64,000 bases of DNA, taken from positions 5,449,501-5,513,500 of the forward strand of contig NC_090288.1 of NCBI RefSeq assembly GCF_037392515.1, written 5' to 3'. The position numbers were made by a program, and so were the translations under genes. Each line of letters starts with the position of its first letter. The first letter of the stretch is position 1. Below the pieces are notes generated by a model. The model had not been told where the DNA came from, made no database searches, and was given only the letters and a program-made list of their open reading frames with translations. Origin of the DNA: Haliotis asinina. Its lineage: Eukaryota > Mollusca > Gastropoda > Lepetellida > Haliotidae. Positions 1 to 12,520 of the stretch are shown here, one piece after another.

Positions 1-61
1 TCTCGATGGCAGGCTGACGTTTATTGTCACGGAGAGAGTATAAGCGGAACCTACCTCTCCT

Positions 62-260
62 GTGATCCGCCCATCACCTACACCGTCCATCAGATGTGCC
101 CTCTATCAAGATATATTGTCTACCATATCTGCCCTCTATCAAATCCGCCGTCCAACGGACCTGCCGTCAATCGGATCAGCTGTCTGTCTTACCTGCCGTC
201 TATCAGATCTCCTGTCATTCAGCTACACCGTCTGCCGTGGTGTTTTTGTATGCTATACTT
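62..260. repeat. Degenerate short tandem repeat
   Basis: Loose repeats of a roughly 25-30 bp unit built on CTGCC(G/C)TCTATCAGATC recur through this stretch. The two overlapping short reading frames here simply read through the repeat, so I do not treat them as genes. The segment just after it (to about 360) ends in a SINE-like tail ACTCACTCACTC. Confidence 0.5.
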
Positions 261-580
261 CGCGACCTTTTGAATATATTTGTTCTCTGTGTATGGTTTT
301 CTTTCGTCATGGTAAGGTTGAAATATTGCCGATGTGACGATAAATAAAACTCACTCACTCACCATAGTGTCACAGGATGCTGCGGCACAGTTTGAATATG
401 TCCCTCTTTCACAAGACCTTTACAGAGTCTTCCCACTGTGTAGCTTAGTAAGTTTATTTGTCAGTCAGAGGCTACATGGCATACATTTGAAATACATATA
501 GCAGTAAGTATATATAGGTATCTACTTATAACATACATAGTTGACAGAACATGCAGATGTAATACACATATAATCACAGT

Positions 581-688
581 TACATACATACATACACACA
601 TACATACATACATACATACATACATACATACATACATACATACATACATACATACATACATACATACATACATACATACATACATACA
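581..688. repeat. (TACA)n microsatellite
   Basis: A nearly uninterrupted TACA tetranucleotide array of about 108 bp with one ACACA interruption near its start. Reading frames through it encode only poly-MYVC and are artefacts of the repeat. Confidence 0.97.
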
Positions 689-1511
689 GCCGTATTGTTA
701 ATCAATGGTTCAGAGTTCCGTCCCTGAGTAGTGTGAGGATACGATGAATCCCATAGTGGAACTGAAATTGACCACCGGTTTGTTAAGGATGGCTCTCGAC
801 TATCCAGAGAGAAGAAAGTCGCGATTTCTTTAAAAAAAATACCTGTCTCAAAGAGTATGTCAGAATAAGCTTCAAAGATTGTCAAGCTTCCGAGTATTGT
901 TACGCAAATTGGTTGAATTCATTCTCAAAATACCCAGTCATTTACGGATGCTTATCAGTGAGACCAACCTTCCTGATGTGTGAATTAACTATCTGAAAAG
1001 TTCATTTAAAGTATGGAATGTCAGTTACGTAATAGATTGGTCGTTTGCCTGCAATGTCCGGATTGCATCCGGAGAGACGGAAGTCGTGATGAGACAGATT
1101 TACTTACTGATTGAAACACGTACTATATTTGGCAGTGTAAATTTGGTCCAGCATTAACAGAGATCAGTAGAGGTCTGAGTCCAGATTTGACAGATTGAAT
1201 TGAACTGAAATACCTCAAAGTGGCAGTGCTGTAAGCTGCCAACCATTGCGTTCGCCTGACACTGGCTTGTATTGCCCTTTATCATTGGCGATATTGTATC
1301 TCATTCTCCCCATCTCTGGATAACATCAGAGCGCACTGATGCCTAGTTACCACGAGGAATATCCAGTTTATACAGTCTGCATCCAAGTCGGTGTGACCTT
1401 TGTCTCATTATTCTTTAATATACAAGCAAATGAAATATACCCACCGGTAGGACGGACAGTACATGATCACACGTTTTTGCGAATACTTGGTGATAGCAAT
1501 GATTTTGAAAA
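689..1511. other. Spacer, no gene recognised
   Basis: I see no coding exon, RNA gene or clear repeat in this stretch. Its last few hundred bases may be the decayed upstream part of the non-LTR element that follows, but the reading frame is too damaged to show it. Confidence 0.4.
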
Positions 1512-3117
1512 GCATTTGATACAATTAATCATAAAGTTTTATTTAATTGTCAAAAGGATGTTGGAATAACTGGCAAATTCTATAATATCTTAGTGTCCAT
1601 GTACTCGAAATTGGTAGCCTGTGTTAGGACCTCAAATGGCCTCACTGATACTTTCATGTGCAATCAAGGCACCCGTCAAGGTTGCATCTTGAGTCGCCAA
1701 CTATTCATTATCTTTATCAACAAGCACTTTTCAGTTTTAGAACGTTTTGGAGGAAAAGGTGTTAACATCAATGTTAATGTTGATAATCTCCATGCATTAA
1801 TGTTTGCTGGTGATGTGTCAGGAGTTCCAGATACTGCACTTCAATTACAGAAGAGACTTAATGCACTAGAGTTATTCTGTAGGCATACTGGTATGAAGAT
1901 TAATTTGGAAAAACAAAAATTATTGTGTTTCGAAACTCGGGATATTTAACACACTATGGAAACTATTTCTTTGAGGGTAAACAAAATGAAGTCGCGCCAT
2001 TTTATAGGTATCTTGGCATAGTTTTTACTCTCAGGCTATCATGGATTAAGGCACACCATTGCCTCCTCTCTCAAGGCAATAAAGCTTTTATATCTGTCTA
2101 CTCGTTTCAAAGAAATTTTGCCAGCTCCAGACCTCTTTAAGTTGTTCTATTCTGTCATTCTGCCTATACTGTGTTATGGATCTGAGGTTTGGGTAACATC
2201 ATATTGTAAAATTATTGAAGGCCTCCAGATTAAGATTTGCAGAAAATACCTCAGAGCTGGCAGAAATGTTAGTGGTAGTATGATTCTAGGGGAATGTGGC
2301 AGGCTTCCATTACAATATAATTATGTGTCTAGAGCAGTTAAATATTTGTGTAGGTTTATACAGTCAGTTAAAATCACATCGACTCCCATTTCAGCGTTAT
2401 GATACGTTGAAATCTCTTGATGATCTAGATAGGACCACATGGGCTACAAATATAAAAAATATCTTATTTACCCTCGGTTTTGGGTATGTATGGATCACAC
2501 AGGATGTCGGTGATAGCAAAGCATTTATGCAGCAATTTAAACTTCGGCTCTCTGATAACCTCAAACAATCATGGTCTGCCACTGTTGATAACCTTTCAGC
2601 TTCATTTGCGTGCACACACTTTAAATCATTACTGCATGTGGAGAGCTACCTATCATTATCAGTCTCTCCCCATCTGAAATCTCTACTAGCAAAGTTTAGG
2701 TGCAGCAATTTTGGGTTAGGCTTAGAGGTAGGAAGATATAATGACATTCCAGTGGCTGACAAAGTTTGTTTGTACTGTAAAGTAGAAAATTTAAAATGTA
2801 ATATTTAAGATGAAACACATGTCCTTCTGGATTGTAAATTATATAATGATGCTAGAAATAGGTTCGTCACTTCATTTTTGTATGGCAATGTCAGCAAACA
2901 AAATTTGATACACATACTTAACACTAAAGAAAAAAATATTATCATGAATGCCTGTAAATGTCTGAAATATGTACTAGAACTGCAACCCTGAAAACATAAA
3001 TCCTATCAATTTTATGTGCACTCATCTCAACGAATCTACTTTTTCGTATCATGGGCCTTTGGCCTTTATACTGAATAAAATATCTGTCTGCCTGTCTGTC
3101 TGTGTGTCTGTCATCTT
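1512..3117 (+). pseudogene. Dead non-LTR retrotransposon (LINE) reverse transcriptase fragment
   Basis: Several frames joined in order resemble the reverse transcriptase half of a LINE. Motif A reads AFDTINHKVLF from 1512. Motif B reads GTRQGCILS near 1669. Motif C reads FAGD near 1803, where active enzymes have (F/Y)ADD. It is followed by GMKINLEKQK. Downstream frames (about 1925-2970) keep the thumb-like region and a C-terminal DETHVLLDC segment after CLYC, typical of the cysteine-rich tail of LINE ORF2 proteins. At least three frameshifts or stops interrupt it and the 5' end with the endonuclease is missing. The 3' end runs into TCTGTCTG repeats at 3085-3117, as LINE tails often do. Clade is not assigned. 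The copy is surely inactive. Confidence 0.85.
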
Positions 3118-3141
3118 ACATAGATATGATGAATTATAATG

Positions 3142-3159
3142 GTGTGTGTGTGTGTGTGT

Positions 3160-3229
<70 letters not shown>
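3142..3229. repeat. (GT)n microsatellite
   Basis: About 88 bp of GT dinucleotide with one TA interruption, lying between the LINE relic and the solo LTR. Confidence 0.97.
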
Positions 3230-3231
<2 letters not shown>

Positions 3232-3313
3232 ATTTAACATTTTGTCGATATAGGGTTTTTTTATTTTTAATATAGCATTATATAAAAGAGATATTTTTGT
3301 GTGTGCTCCGAAT

Positions 3314-3879
3314 TGTAACCGGGAGTTACACTCGCGGTTTATAAGGATGTTTATAAGGATAGTTTATATGCGAATTAAAATAATCTTTGTACATTATAAT
3401 TTATATGAGTTGGGTTGTACATGAACTGTGTTATTAAACATATTTGAAATTTGTACGTGAGGACCGGAAGCGCAGGTAGCAAGGAATTTAGATAATTAAT
3501 TGGCTGTCCGAAATTGACTGACATCGGAAACTTAAGAAATAGGTATAGTGGTGGACATCTAAAGGACAGTCCAGCGAATGTGTCGTGTCTTTACAATTAT
3601 GGGTTGATGGATCATAGACTTTGATGTAATGAGGACCGGGGTTAAAACTAGGGGGGAAAGTTAGAGTTCGGGGAGACCGTTTGCGGGGCTAAGGTAGTCA
3701 GAGGTCGCTATTCAGGATTGCTTACAGTACGTTTGTAAAGCACCTGAATAGTTTCACTTTATTATAACCGTTGATGCAAATTTAAATAAACCACTAGACG
3801 ATCCACTAGACTTGGCTGTGTTTGTTCCTGGTTCGCAACCGCCTGAGCACGAAGTCCTAAATTAATGAACAGGGTTACA
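3314..3879 (+). mobile_element. Solo LTR of an LTR retrotransposon
   Basis: The segment begins TGTAACC and ends GGTTACA, the TG..CA inverted ends expected of a long terminal repeat. The four bases before it (GAAT, 3310-3313) are repeated exactly after it (GAAT, 3880-3883), giving a 4-bp target site duplication. Inside are TATA-like TTTATAAGGA motifs near 3339-3360 and an AATAAA polyadenylation signal at 3785-3790, consistent with U3-R-U5 order on the + strand. No internal gag-pol is present on either side, so this is a solo LTR left by recombination. The superfamily is not determined, although a 4-bp duplication fits Gypsy-type integrases. Confidence 0.8.
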
Positions 3880-4186
3880 GAATGCACAAACAACTCTCTG
3901 GAAACAAACTATTCCGGGTCAATAAATGTTCAAGCGTCATTATAACAAACCGCTATTGCTGAAACCGCTGTTTTTCATTTCGAAAACATAATGATACAAT
4001 TTTAGTGTATTATGATTCCGAACACCCTATGCTGAGTCCGCGAGGAGCTTGAACTGTTACTTGAGTGTCAGTGGGCCATTATTGTTGTTGGACTGTCTAT
4101 AGTCAAGTCGATAGATCGTCTGAAGTGGCAGCACTCGCATGCACAGCAGGATGGATGCGATAAGCTCTGAAAAAAACTAAATCGCA

Positions 4187-4259
4187 GTCAGGTAGCCTAG
4201 TGGTAAAAGCGTTTGCTCGTCACGCCGAAAATCCGGGTTCGACATTGCATGGTCAATTT
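4187..4259 (+). repeat. tRNA-derived SINE head (SINE-B), partial
   Basis: GTAGCCTAGTGGTAAAAGCG (A-box-like) and CCGGGTTCGA (B-box-like) are spaced as in a tRNA. This is the 5' head of the family I call SINE-B in this window. The usual 3' tail is absent. It is unlikely to be a working tRNA because its stems do not pair well. Confidence 0.75.
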
Positions 4260-4397
4260 ATTTGTTCATTATTTTGCAACCGGTAAGATAGATTCTATTG
4301 CAAGTTACGTAAACTGTCTAGTAAAGGACACAAAAATATTCGACATTCTTAATTCAATATATATTCTTGGAGTACTTTTTCATCTCTAGCAGGGGTG

Positions 4398-4541
4398 GTG
4401 GGGTAGCCTAGTAGTTAATGCTGAAGATCCTAGTTCGATTCCCCACATGGGTACGATGTGTGAAACACACTGTGTTCCCCGTCATGATATTGTTGGAATA
4501 TTACAAAGTGCGGCATAAACCATATTTCACTCACTCACATT
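4398..4541 (+). repeat. SINE-B copy
   Basis: Near full-length copy: tRNA-like head GGGTAGCCTAGTAGTTAA.. with an internal deletion, B box GTTCGATTCCCCACATGGGT, body ending GATATTGTTGGAATATT, and a terminal CACTCACTCAC tail. Confidence 0.85.
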
Positions 4542-6340
4542 AGTGTTGTGTCAGAACAGCACACGCATACACGAAACGTTGTTTACATGAATCCAAGTGC
4601 AACAAAATCTTGTTTCCTCTCTCGTTTTCAAAGCGTAGTGATTGATCGTAGATCTGCAAATGTACCTTCTCTCAGAACATGTTCTGTTCACCGGAACATT
4701 CCTCTGCGCGCAGAGCTGACAGAGCTGGTTTGCACGAGGAGCACAGTGCTAGAGATAGATCTGAATGGCATGACAGCTGGACGGACATCTATCGCGCTGC
4801 CAATAGCATTGCCCGGCGGCATGGTATAACCCCGCTTAGTTGCCACGGTGCCTCCAGTCCCCTAGCCTTCCAGGAATGGTCAGCTGCGTTGTGTCCAGTA
4901 TCTGCGGATTGGCCCTTTTTTGAATACTGAAAGGCATAACTCAGGTTTCGGACTGCTGTTCGAATGCATCGATACGGTGTTTTCTCAGCCTTAAGATGAC
5001 CTTCCGCTGAGTTCAAAGTGTCCGCCTATAGTAGCCTGAGAGTCCAGTGTTGTGTAGTGACCGTAGTGATTGGTCAGTGGATGTATACAGCTGCCCCAAT
5101 GGAGCTGCGTATCGATATACGTGTCATTAGATAAGGGATATCAGGAACATATATCAACAGACGAGGTGAAAAATCTATCAATATCCCATGAAAACCTGAC
5201 TGTCTGGTGTTATCATAAGATATTTATTATATTATAATATGTTATGTGATTATATCTTGTCCGAAATGAAAGGTCAACGTTAGATGTTTATTTTATTTGT
5301 AGTCAGTACCGTATGACCATACGGTACTAACAAACCCCAAACCCACGCTCTCACTCATCCACATCCCTCATTCACTCACTGATTCACCTGCTTCGTGAAT
5401 GGTTTAAGAGTTCAAGTAATATTCAGCAATACCTGATATTAGAAGTGGTTTACTGTCACTCTTCGAATTTTCTTCAAGTACATTGAAGGCACTGACACAG
5501 CTCAGCTGAGCAGGTAACACGTTAGCCCGTCACGTCCAACTTCAAACAATAAAATAAAGCCAATTTCATTTTGTTAAGCCGTGATACTTAAAGTCGTATG
5601 TTCCCAGGGAGTTGAGATTGATAATACGATGTGCCGTTGAGATTGACATCCAATGGTCGAGGGGAAAACGTGCCTTTGAGCCGCTTCAGGTAAAGTGGAT
5701 ATTGGCGCTATACAAATATATAAATGAAATGAAAAATAAATGATATTGTTGGGATGTCGAAATTTCACACAAAACTCTACTCGTTCTTTGGCTGTTTTAA
5801 TCAGTTTTTATTTCTCTATTATTAACATGAACTGTACTTTTTGAAAAAGAGATCCACACATAAAGTGACAATATGCTATAATCTTGCAGCTATGCAGGTG
5901 CAGCCCAGTCAGCACAAGAAAGTTATTTTTCACTTCTCCGGCGTCTTGAATAACAAGTGCGTCATCTGTCTAGCAGCTCGTGGCAACTACTTTAGTGTCT
6001 GTCTTTCCACGTCATGCTCTAACGTTGTAAATTCTTTACCATGAAAATAGATTTCCTTGCGTCAGTTCTGTCATGAGTGAAACTACTCATAGTGACAAAG
6101 TGGAAACTTCCAACTCTCAATTTGAAACACTGTCTGTATCTAATTGAGTGCCGAGGCCAGATTCCATATGTCGCTCTTTGAGAGATAAGTTGTTTAATCT
6201 GGATGTTTTTCTTTAATCTGAAAAGTACGTGTCACCTGAATTAGCGGTTAGTAAAAAAACAGTACATCAAATTTTTAAAATGCTTAATTTGCTTAATATG
6301 TTTTTACCAATTCATTGATGAAATAAACGAATATGGTTTT
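4542..6340. other. Spacer, no gene recognised
   Basis: Short open frames near 4548-5016 and 5841-6044 show no splice pattern or domain I can recognise. No RNA gene was seen. Confidence 0.4.
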
Positions 6341-6440
6341 AGTGCTGTTTTAGCAATATTCAAACAATCAATATACAAGCGGAGGACACCAGAAATGGGC
6401 TTCACACATTGCACCTATGTTGTTAACAGAACTCACTTGA
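6341..6440 (-). repeat. SINE-B fragment
   Basis: Reverse-oriented piece: TTTTAGCAATATTC followed by GGACACCAGAAATGGGCTTC, the antisense of the SINE-B body. Confidence 0.6.
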
Positions 6441-7905
6441 TTCACAGCCGATAGCTGATGTAACAAAACATGCTGACACATCAATCACGTATATTGACTT
6501 CTCATTTACTACAAACAAAAATTATGGGAACGCCCTAAAACTTGATAGTCATGTATAAATTGTGTGCTGAATGAGCACTTTAAACGACATGTTTGTAGTA
6601 TATATTTGACGAAAGGTTATTATACTTTTTCCATATTTAGACCTCGTGGTACTGTTTCGTCTTCCAGTCTTTGAGTTTGACTTGATGACTATCTTTAATA
6701 TATAGCAGTACCCTCTGATGGTATTTTAATTCTGAACTGAGTTGACTGTATTTCCATCAAACCTTTAAGGATGGGAATTGAGCATGGATATCTGGAAATT
6801 CTGATTCCTGTTATGAAGTTTTCAAAACCGTGACGTTCATTTATAACATTGTATAACTGATATGCATATTATTAAATGTAGAAGAGTTCATATTATTTAG
6901 TGCGTTCTCTATACACACGAATGCCGCTTTGTGTAGGAACAGATGGAACAAATTGTCATAGAAAAAGTAACATAGGGATCTTCACGTCTTATCGTTACAC
7001 GATGATCCCACGATGGTATCCGAAACTAGACACTCGTTTACAACAGCAGAAACCAGTTTCAGAAACAAAAACCACTTTCGTAATAATCGAACAGGACCCT
7101 AGTCACATGTTGAAAACAGTTCTTAAGATGGACCCCATCTCTCATATCGCAATGTTAGCTGTAGCGCAAGAGGATCCAAGGATCCCAGAAACCAGTTTTG
7201 TTGTCCTTTATCTCCACTAAACAGCATTGCAACGACACCACAAGACAATCTTATTGCCATGTATATACATGTGTTTGGTGTGAACTGAACGGGTTAATGG
7301 GGAATATGTTTTCATCCATGGTCTTGTATTAATCTGTTTTCTATTTCCACCATGTTCCTGTCTGTTTGTTAAAACACTGATTACACGTTGCTAGGGAACT
7401 CACTGATGAGTAATAATCATATGACATCTAAACATTATTTCCTGATCAACCGTTATGATTGTGGAGCTTGCTAATTTCTCGAGGTTTTGCTGTGTTTCGT
7501 TCAATTATAAGTCTACGTTTTAGAAGAAAGGGACCATATCGTCGTACTGACATCTTCTTGCAGTGATTGGTCGGTGGAAAATATATATATACATGATTTT
7601 ACAGGATTCATAGACATTTTTGTCCATTTTTAAACTGGATGTCCTATATTGATTAGTGAGGGATAACACTGAGTCCATCACACTTCAACGCTTTCAATCA
7701 AACGCTAGCACAATATGGCAGTGATATTAACATACGGTTATCGTGAACTAGTACAAACCTCGCTAGGTCACACTGTCATCCTTGTCATCCGAGTCTTTTT
7801 GTAGACTAACAACAAGTCTCTGAAATGAACACGTTTTACAGAAAAAGGTCATAGTATTTATGTGGGACATATATATTTTCATCAGCGTCTGTGAGTGTCT
7901 CGGTT
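6441..7905. other. Spacer, no gene recognised
   Basis: A 106-codon open frame at 6900-7220 has no domain, Kozak context or splice junction that would support it. I see nothing else. Confidence 0.35.
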
Positions 7906-8016
7906 TAGATTATACGATTTTAGCAATATTCCAGCATTATCACAGCGGGAATAGAACCTGGGTCTTTGGCGTGACTAGCGAACGCTTTGACCACAACCCT
8001 ACCCCCACCGCCTTTC
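7906..8016 (-). repeat. SINE-B fragment
   Basis: Antisense SINE-B: TTTTAGCAATATTCCAGCATTATCAC, then the head CCTGGGTCTTTGGCGTGACTAGCGAACGCTTTGACC in reverse. Confidence 0.7.
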
Positions 8017-8065
8017 AGAGTCTGTATGACAGACTATTTTCTTCTGTTATGGGAGGTTTCTGACG

Positions 8066-8205
8066 CGAGGGGATGCGGTGAGATGGGTAAGGTGAGGTCA
8101 GGTGAGGTGAGCTGTGGTGACGTAAGTTTAGTTGAGATGAGATGGGTGAGTTGAAGTGGGATAAGGTTGGGTGAGGACAGGTAGTGTCTCCTACTTCACC
8201 TACGG
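8066..8205. repeat. GGTGA/GAGAT-rich tract
   Basis: Purine-rich degenerate pentamer repeats (GGTGA, GATGG, GTGAG) on the + strand over about 140 bp. This is low-complexity sequence of unknown function. Confidence 0.65.
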
Positions 8206-9671
8206 TGATAAGGCGAGGTAGGATTTTGCAATTTTGAAATTATTTGAGTATAAGATTTCAAAAACTAAGCTCGTTTGACTGTATTCTTTACCATTCTAAT
8301 GAAGGAAATACTGACATACCTGGAAAATACCTGGCCTTCGGAATTATTGTCGTGTTGTTATGGTATCAAACAAACTTGACACGCATGGCCATATTTGTAC
8401 GTGTGTCCTTGCTCCATACCCTTAATGCTGATCGCCATATGTTAACGTATTGGCTATGACGAGGACAGGGATCGAACTACTGATTTTCCGCTGTCCGAGA
8501 AGACACGAACTCCACCGCACTTCGGACACGAAGAACGACCCAGGAAGGAGCTTGTGTCGGAATGAACAAGACTATATTTCCTGCATATAGAGCGTTCTTT
8601 GAATTTTGGTTCTAGATCAATATAGGCGATGACGATATAACATTTTCCCCCGATCAATCCTCGTTATATTGATGTATTTAGTACAGGATCGGATTATCAT
8701 AACACATAATCGACCTGTGGACTCTATTAGGACTTCATGGTAACATTTATTCAACTGGCAATGTGCTCTTTTCTCTAATCGTTTCCCTTGGGGTGAAAGT
8801 GTCGTATGCATGATTTAGAATTAACCGATGGTAGCGGTGGTTGAGAGTTATCGTTCTTGTACTTTCTGGAAGGCTGGACGCTCGCCCCTGTGTTCTATGT
8901 AATTTCACACAAGTCCATCGATCGATATCACAGAATGGTCTTTTGCCACTTTGACAGGAAAGAAATGTTTCTGTTATTGAAATCCTGACTTGTAACTTGG
9001 ATGTTTCAGTGTTTTCGTAAATTAACGGGTATAATTTGTTTTCTTGACTGGTATCAATCACAGCTTCCGAAATAATTTTCGGTCCAATTCCAGGTTTATT
9101 AATGTTCAAGTTCCAAATGTTGAACGTTTTCATACATTTTCATTTTATTCAACTTTATTCTTTGTGATGGTTTCGGCCAAATATGATGTTATAAAACAGA
9201 GACACGCATTGCCATGTTTTTTAGTGCCTCACATTTACAGTTCAATGACCTTGATATCAAATTATCTCCCCTTTGATACGATCGTCACCTTCATGTCATC
9301 TCTTTGCCTCAAAAGGTCGATGATGAAGTGTACCTCGTATGGAGTTTTAAAGCCAGCTTTTAGTCTAATCGTGGTCTTACACAATACGAGGCAGCTCGTC
9401 ATGTTCTTGTTTAAGCTTTTCTCGTATCAGGTCAGACAAAGTACCGCCTCAGACGTGATCTCGCGAGAGCCGTGCACCTTATATGGATTTAATTAAATGA
9501 GGATGTTCTGCTGAGCAGTGGTCGGCTGTGCAATCCATCACAGTAGGTGATAATTCAGTTTTTTTCTCGCAAACGCTATTACCGTCTTGTCAACGCTTTA
9601 CGACATCACCAACACTGGGAAGAAATGCCAGAGTGGAGTATATTTCATCCATCCACAGCGATTTTGGTTCC
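8206..9671. other. Spacer with unsupported open frames
   Basis: Open frames of 128 codons (8747-9133, minus) and 150 codons (9044-9496, plus) overlap head to head. Neither shows a recognisable domain, a signal peptide or splice sites, and their composition matches the neighbouring spacer. I do not call them genes. Confidence 0.35.
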
Positions 9672-9816
9672 GTCGTCATCACCATCACTGTCATCATCAT
9701 CGTCGTCGTCATCATCATCACCATCACCATCGTCATCGAGAGATAGGAAAGATGCTTTGGGCTGTGTAATTATCATCATCACCGTCATCGTCATCACATC
9801 ACCACCACCATCATCG
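9672..9816. repeat. (ATC)n trinucleotide arrays
   Basis: Two imperfect ATC/GTC arrays (about 9672-9740 and 9770-9816) share flanking text resembling CATCGAGAG.TAGGAAAG, so the second looks like a local duplication of the first together with its flank. Confidence 0.9.
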
Positions 9817-10204
9817 AGAGTATGGAAAGGTGGTGTGAGGCTGTTTCCGATTTACAGTTTGCAGGATGTATAGCGTCATGCAAGCAAACTCCTATACGAT
9901 ATGGATATTTTTGAATGTGCTTCGGTTCAAAATATATATATTCACTTGGTGCATTTGTTTTAGTTTTGAATACTGCAGTAGAATACCCGAGTGTTACTAA
10001 TAACCATTAATTGGACACCGAGTTCCTTATTCCTGATGGGTTAATACAAACGTACATAAATAAAACCCCACTTAGTCTGCACCTGTTATTGTACACTTGG
10101 GGTACTTTGTACGTCCATAAACGCTAAATTGATTGATGTCAGTTCTAGAATATCTGCAGTATCAATACTTGTTTCCCAGTGTAGTATAATACCTTGCTAC
10201 AGAT

Positions 10205-10385
10205 CTAGGATACCCGTGGAGCTCCGTGTAGACCTGGGCTCCAGCCACCCATGGTCGTTAGAGGCGACTTCGGGATGGGGTCAGATTGGCTGACTTGGTT
10301 AATGCCTGTCATCGAGCAAAATTTGGCGGATCGATGCTAGCGATGTCAATCACTGAATTGTCTGATCCAGACTAGATTATTTGAA
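10205..10385 (+). repeat. SINE-A copy, diverged
   Basis: SINE-A is the family whose body reads AGGCGACT..GACTTGGTT..TGTCATCG..GATCGATGCT..CTGGATTGTCTGGTCCAGA. Here GAGGCGACTTCGG, TGACTTGGTTAATGCCTGTC and TTGTCTGATCCAGACTAGAT are visible. The 3' tail is missing. Confidence 0.7.
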
Positions 10386-11040
10386 GACGGATCATTTGTA
10401 TCCATCACACAAGCCTACACCCGGATGCTGTACTTCATGGAGCTAATACTTACCTTGCAAGTGAGTACACACAGGACTTACGGCGTCGCTCTTATGCCAA
10501 GTGTTCATCCATCAGTACCTGCCAATACCACTTGGCGTCGACAAGCCGTATTTTTATGAACGTCCAGTCTGTGTACAGACCGCTCAATCTGTTCCGGTAC
10601 GTCTGATTAGATCTGTGTCACTCTGTGTTCCGTTTCCTTGACAACGCCCATGTTGGAATAATTTGGTCTCTGGTGATTTCGTTGTAAGATACCGATTTGA
10701 ACGTATTTCCATTTTCGATTGATGTTGGCACCGTTCTATAGGTCAAATGGATCGATTTGGACATAATTCGTATAAAAAATCGTACATGTTTGGACTAAAT
10801 GTCTATATAAAATCAGCTTGGGTCAAAAAGAGTTTTCTGAAAGTACTTGCATGACCAAGCACGTATTTTGGCGTTTAGGTTTCCCAAATCTGATACATTG
10901 TTTTAGAATATAACCACACACGTACTTCCATTTAATGTTGGGGGTGGAGGCTTGTAGGGTATTATTAGTATGAAGACAGGGTTTGTTGCGTTAAGGGTTA
11001 AACCTTTTTTTTATTCTATATTTAATATTTGGTTCATACT
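10386..11040. other. Spacer, no gene recognised
   Basis: No exon, RNA gene or clear repeat recognised. Confidence 0.4.
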
Positions 11041-11045
11041 TTCTT

Positions 11046-11126
11046 CATAAATGGTACCCATGTGTGGAATCGAACCGGGACCTCAGGTAACGAGCGACTG
11101 CTTTACCCACTACGCTACCCACCGCT
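11046..11126 (-). repeat. SINE-B head fragment
   Basis: Antisense tRNA-like head: ACCCATGTGTGGAATCGAACC (B box in reverse) and GCTTTACCCACTACGCTACCC (A box in reverse). Confidence 0.7.
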
Positions 11127-11346
11127 GTCTTATAACGAAGTGACAGTGTATTTGAGTACGACGAACTACGGTCATTACGAAGTGAAATTGGTGGTCCCTT
11201 AGATTGCGTTATAGTATTCTGTGTTTGAAACTGAATGCATGACAAGTCAAACGATTCGACAACTTTGACTCTGCTCCTGAAATTATTCACTTGACAAAAT
11301 AGGTTAGGGATACTGGTATTTTTATGATTGATATTTTATCAGTGTG

Positions 11347-11429
<83 letters not shown>

Positions 11430-11431
11430 AT
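11347..11431. repeat. (AAAT)n microsatellite
   Basis: A perfect AAAT tetranucleotide array of about 85 bp. The antisense open frame encodes only poly-YLFI. Confidence 0.97.
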
Positions 11432-11946
11432 TCAAAATTTACATATATCCCTAACTGTTTTGGTCCAACATATATTGTTATTTGTTCCCTGTGTCTTTTT
11501 AGATATCTGTTTAAAATAATAACACTATATTCCTTGGGCTGAACGTATACGTAGAAGAATTGACAAACCGTCCCCTCCATAAGAAACGCTTATTATAGCT
11601 GATGCCGAAAGGCTACCCTCTCGTGTACAGATATGGCGAGAGATATTGCTCGTTGCCTGAACAATCTGGATGAAAAAGCGAAGCACGGGGGAACTCATAC
11701 CTCAGCCAGTCCAGTTCAAGTCAGGGTCATTGATTATACTATGGGACATGTTTTGCCGTTTGTGTAACCTCCGCTACTGTTACAGCAGTGTTATTGATTT
11801 ATACACCAGCCGTCTTTGATTACCGGTGCGAAATGGCCAAAGGTAAATTATGCCCATAATTTGCCGATTCGATTTTAACGTGATGGTGAAGACTGCGGCG
11901 TCAAGATCTGCTTATGTTGATTATGCTGCTCTGGTGGCACTTGAGG

Positions 11947-12090
11947 GCATGGTAGGGTAGCCTTGTGGTTCAAGCTTTCGTGCGTGTCACCAGAAGTCCG
12001 GGTTCTGTTCCAGGTGGGTACAATGTGTAAAGCTAGTTTCTGGTGTCCCTTGCCATAATATTGCTGGAATAATGATAAAAGTGGAGTAAC
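11947..12090 (+). repeat. SINE-B copy
   Basis: Head GGTAGGGTAGCCTTGTGGTT, B box TCCGGGTTCTGTTCC, body TTTCTGGTGTCCCTTGCC and ATATTGCTGGAATAATG are visible. The ACTCACTC tail is lost. Confidence 0.8.
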
Positions 12091-12197
12091 AGCATGACTC
12101 TACTATTGATGACCATGTGACCACGTCATTACAATAGACTCGACAGCAGACTGAGACAACTGTACAGGGTAACTGGTGTTTAGATATTTCCAACATT

Positions 12198-12520
12198 CAG
12201 CGCCACCATCATCACCACAACGACCCCCATCAGCACAACCACCGCCATCAGTAGCACAACCACCACCACCGTCTACACAACCACAATCATCAGTGGCACA
12301 CCACTCACCACCACCACAGGCACAACCTCCACCATCAGTAGCACATCCACCACCATCGGCACAATCACCACCACCACAGGCACAACCACCGCCATCAGTA
12401 GCACACCCACCACCACCGTCTACACAACAACCGCCACCATCGGCACAATCACCACCATTAGCACATCCACCACCATCGGCACAGTCACCACCACCATCAA
12501 CACAACAATCCCCATAAGCA
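12198..12520. repeat. CCACCA/CACAAC minisatellite with a proline-rich open frame
   Basis: Imperfect 15-18 bp repeats of CCACCA(T/C)C..GCACAAC run for about 320 bp. They keep one frame open for 113 codons (12176-12517) giving a Pro/Ser/Gln peptide. The start lies in unique DNA but there is no signal peptide, splice site or domain, and any CCA-rich repeat stays open by chance. I treat it as a repeat, not a gene. Confidence 0.8.

Noticed and set aside
461..885. Poly-MYVC reading frames
   Set aside because: They only translate the TACA microsatellite.
4187..4259. A functional tRNA gene
   Set aside because: A and B boxes are present but the stems do not pair. The same head recurs in many SINE-B copies.
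8747..9496. Overlapping 128- and 150-codon frames
   Set aside because: No recognisable domain, overlapping on opposite strands, and composition like the spacer.
12176..12517. 113-aa proline-rich protein
   Set aside because: Open by virtue of CCA-rich repeats. No signal peptide, splice sites or domain.
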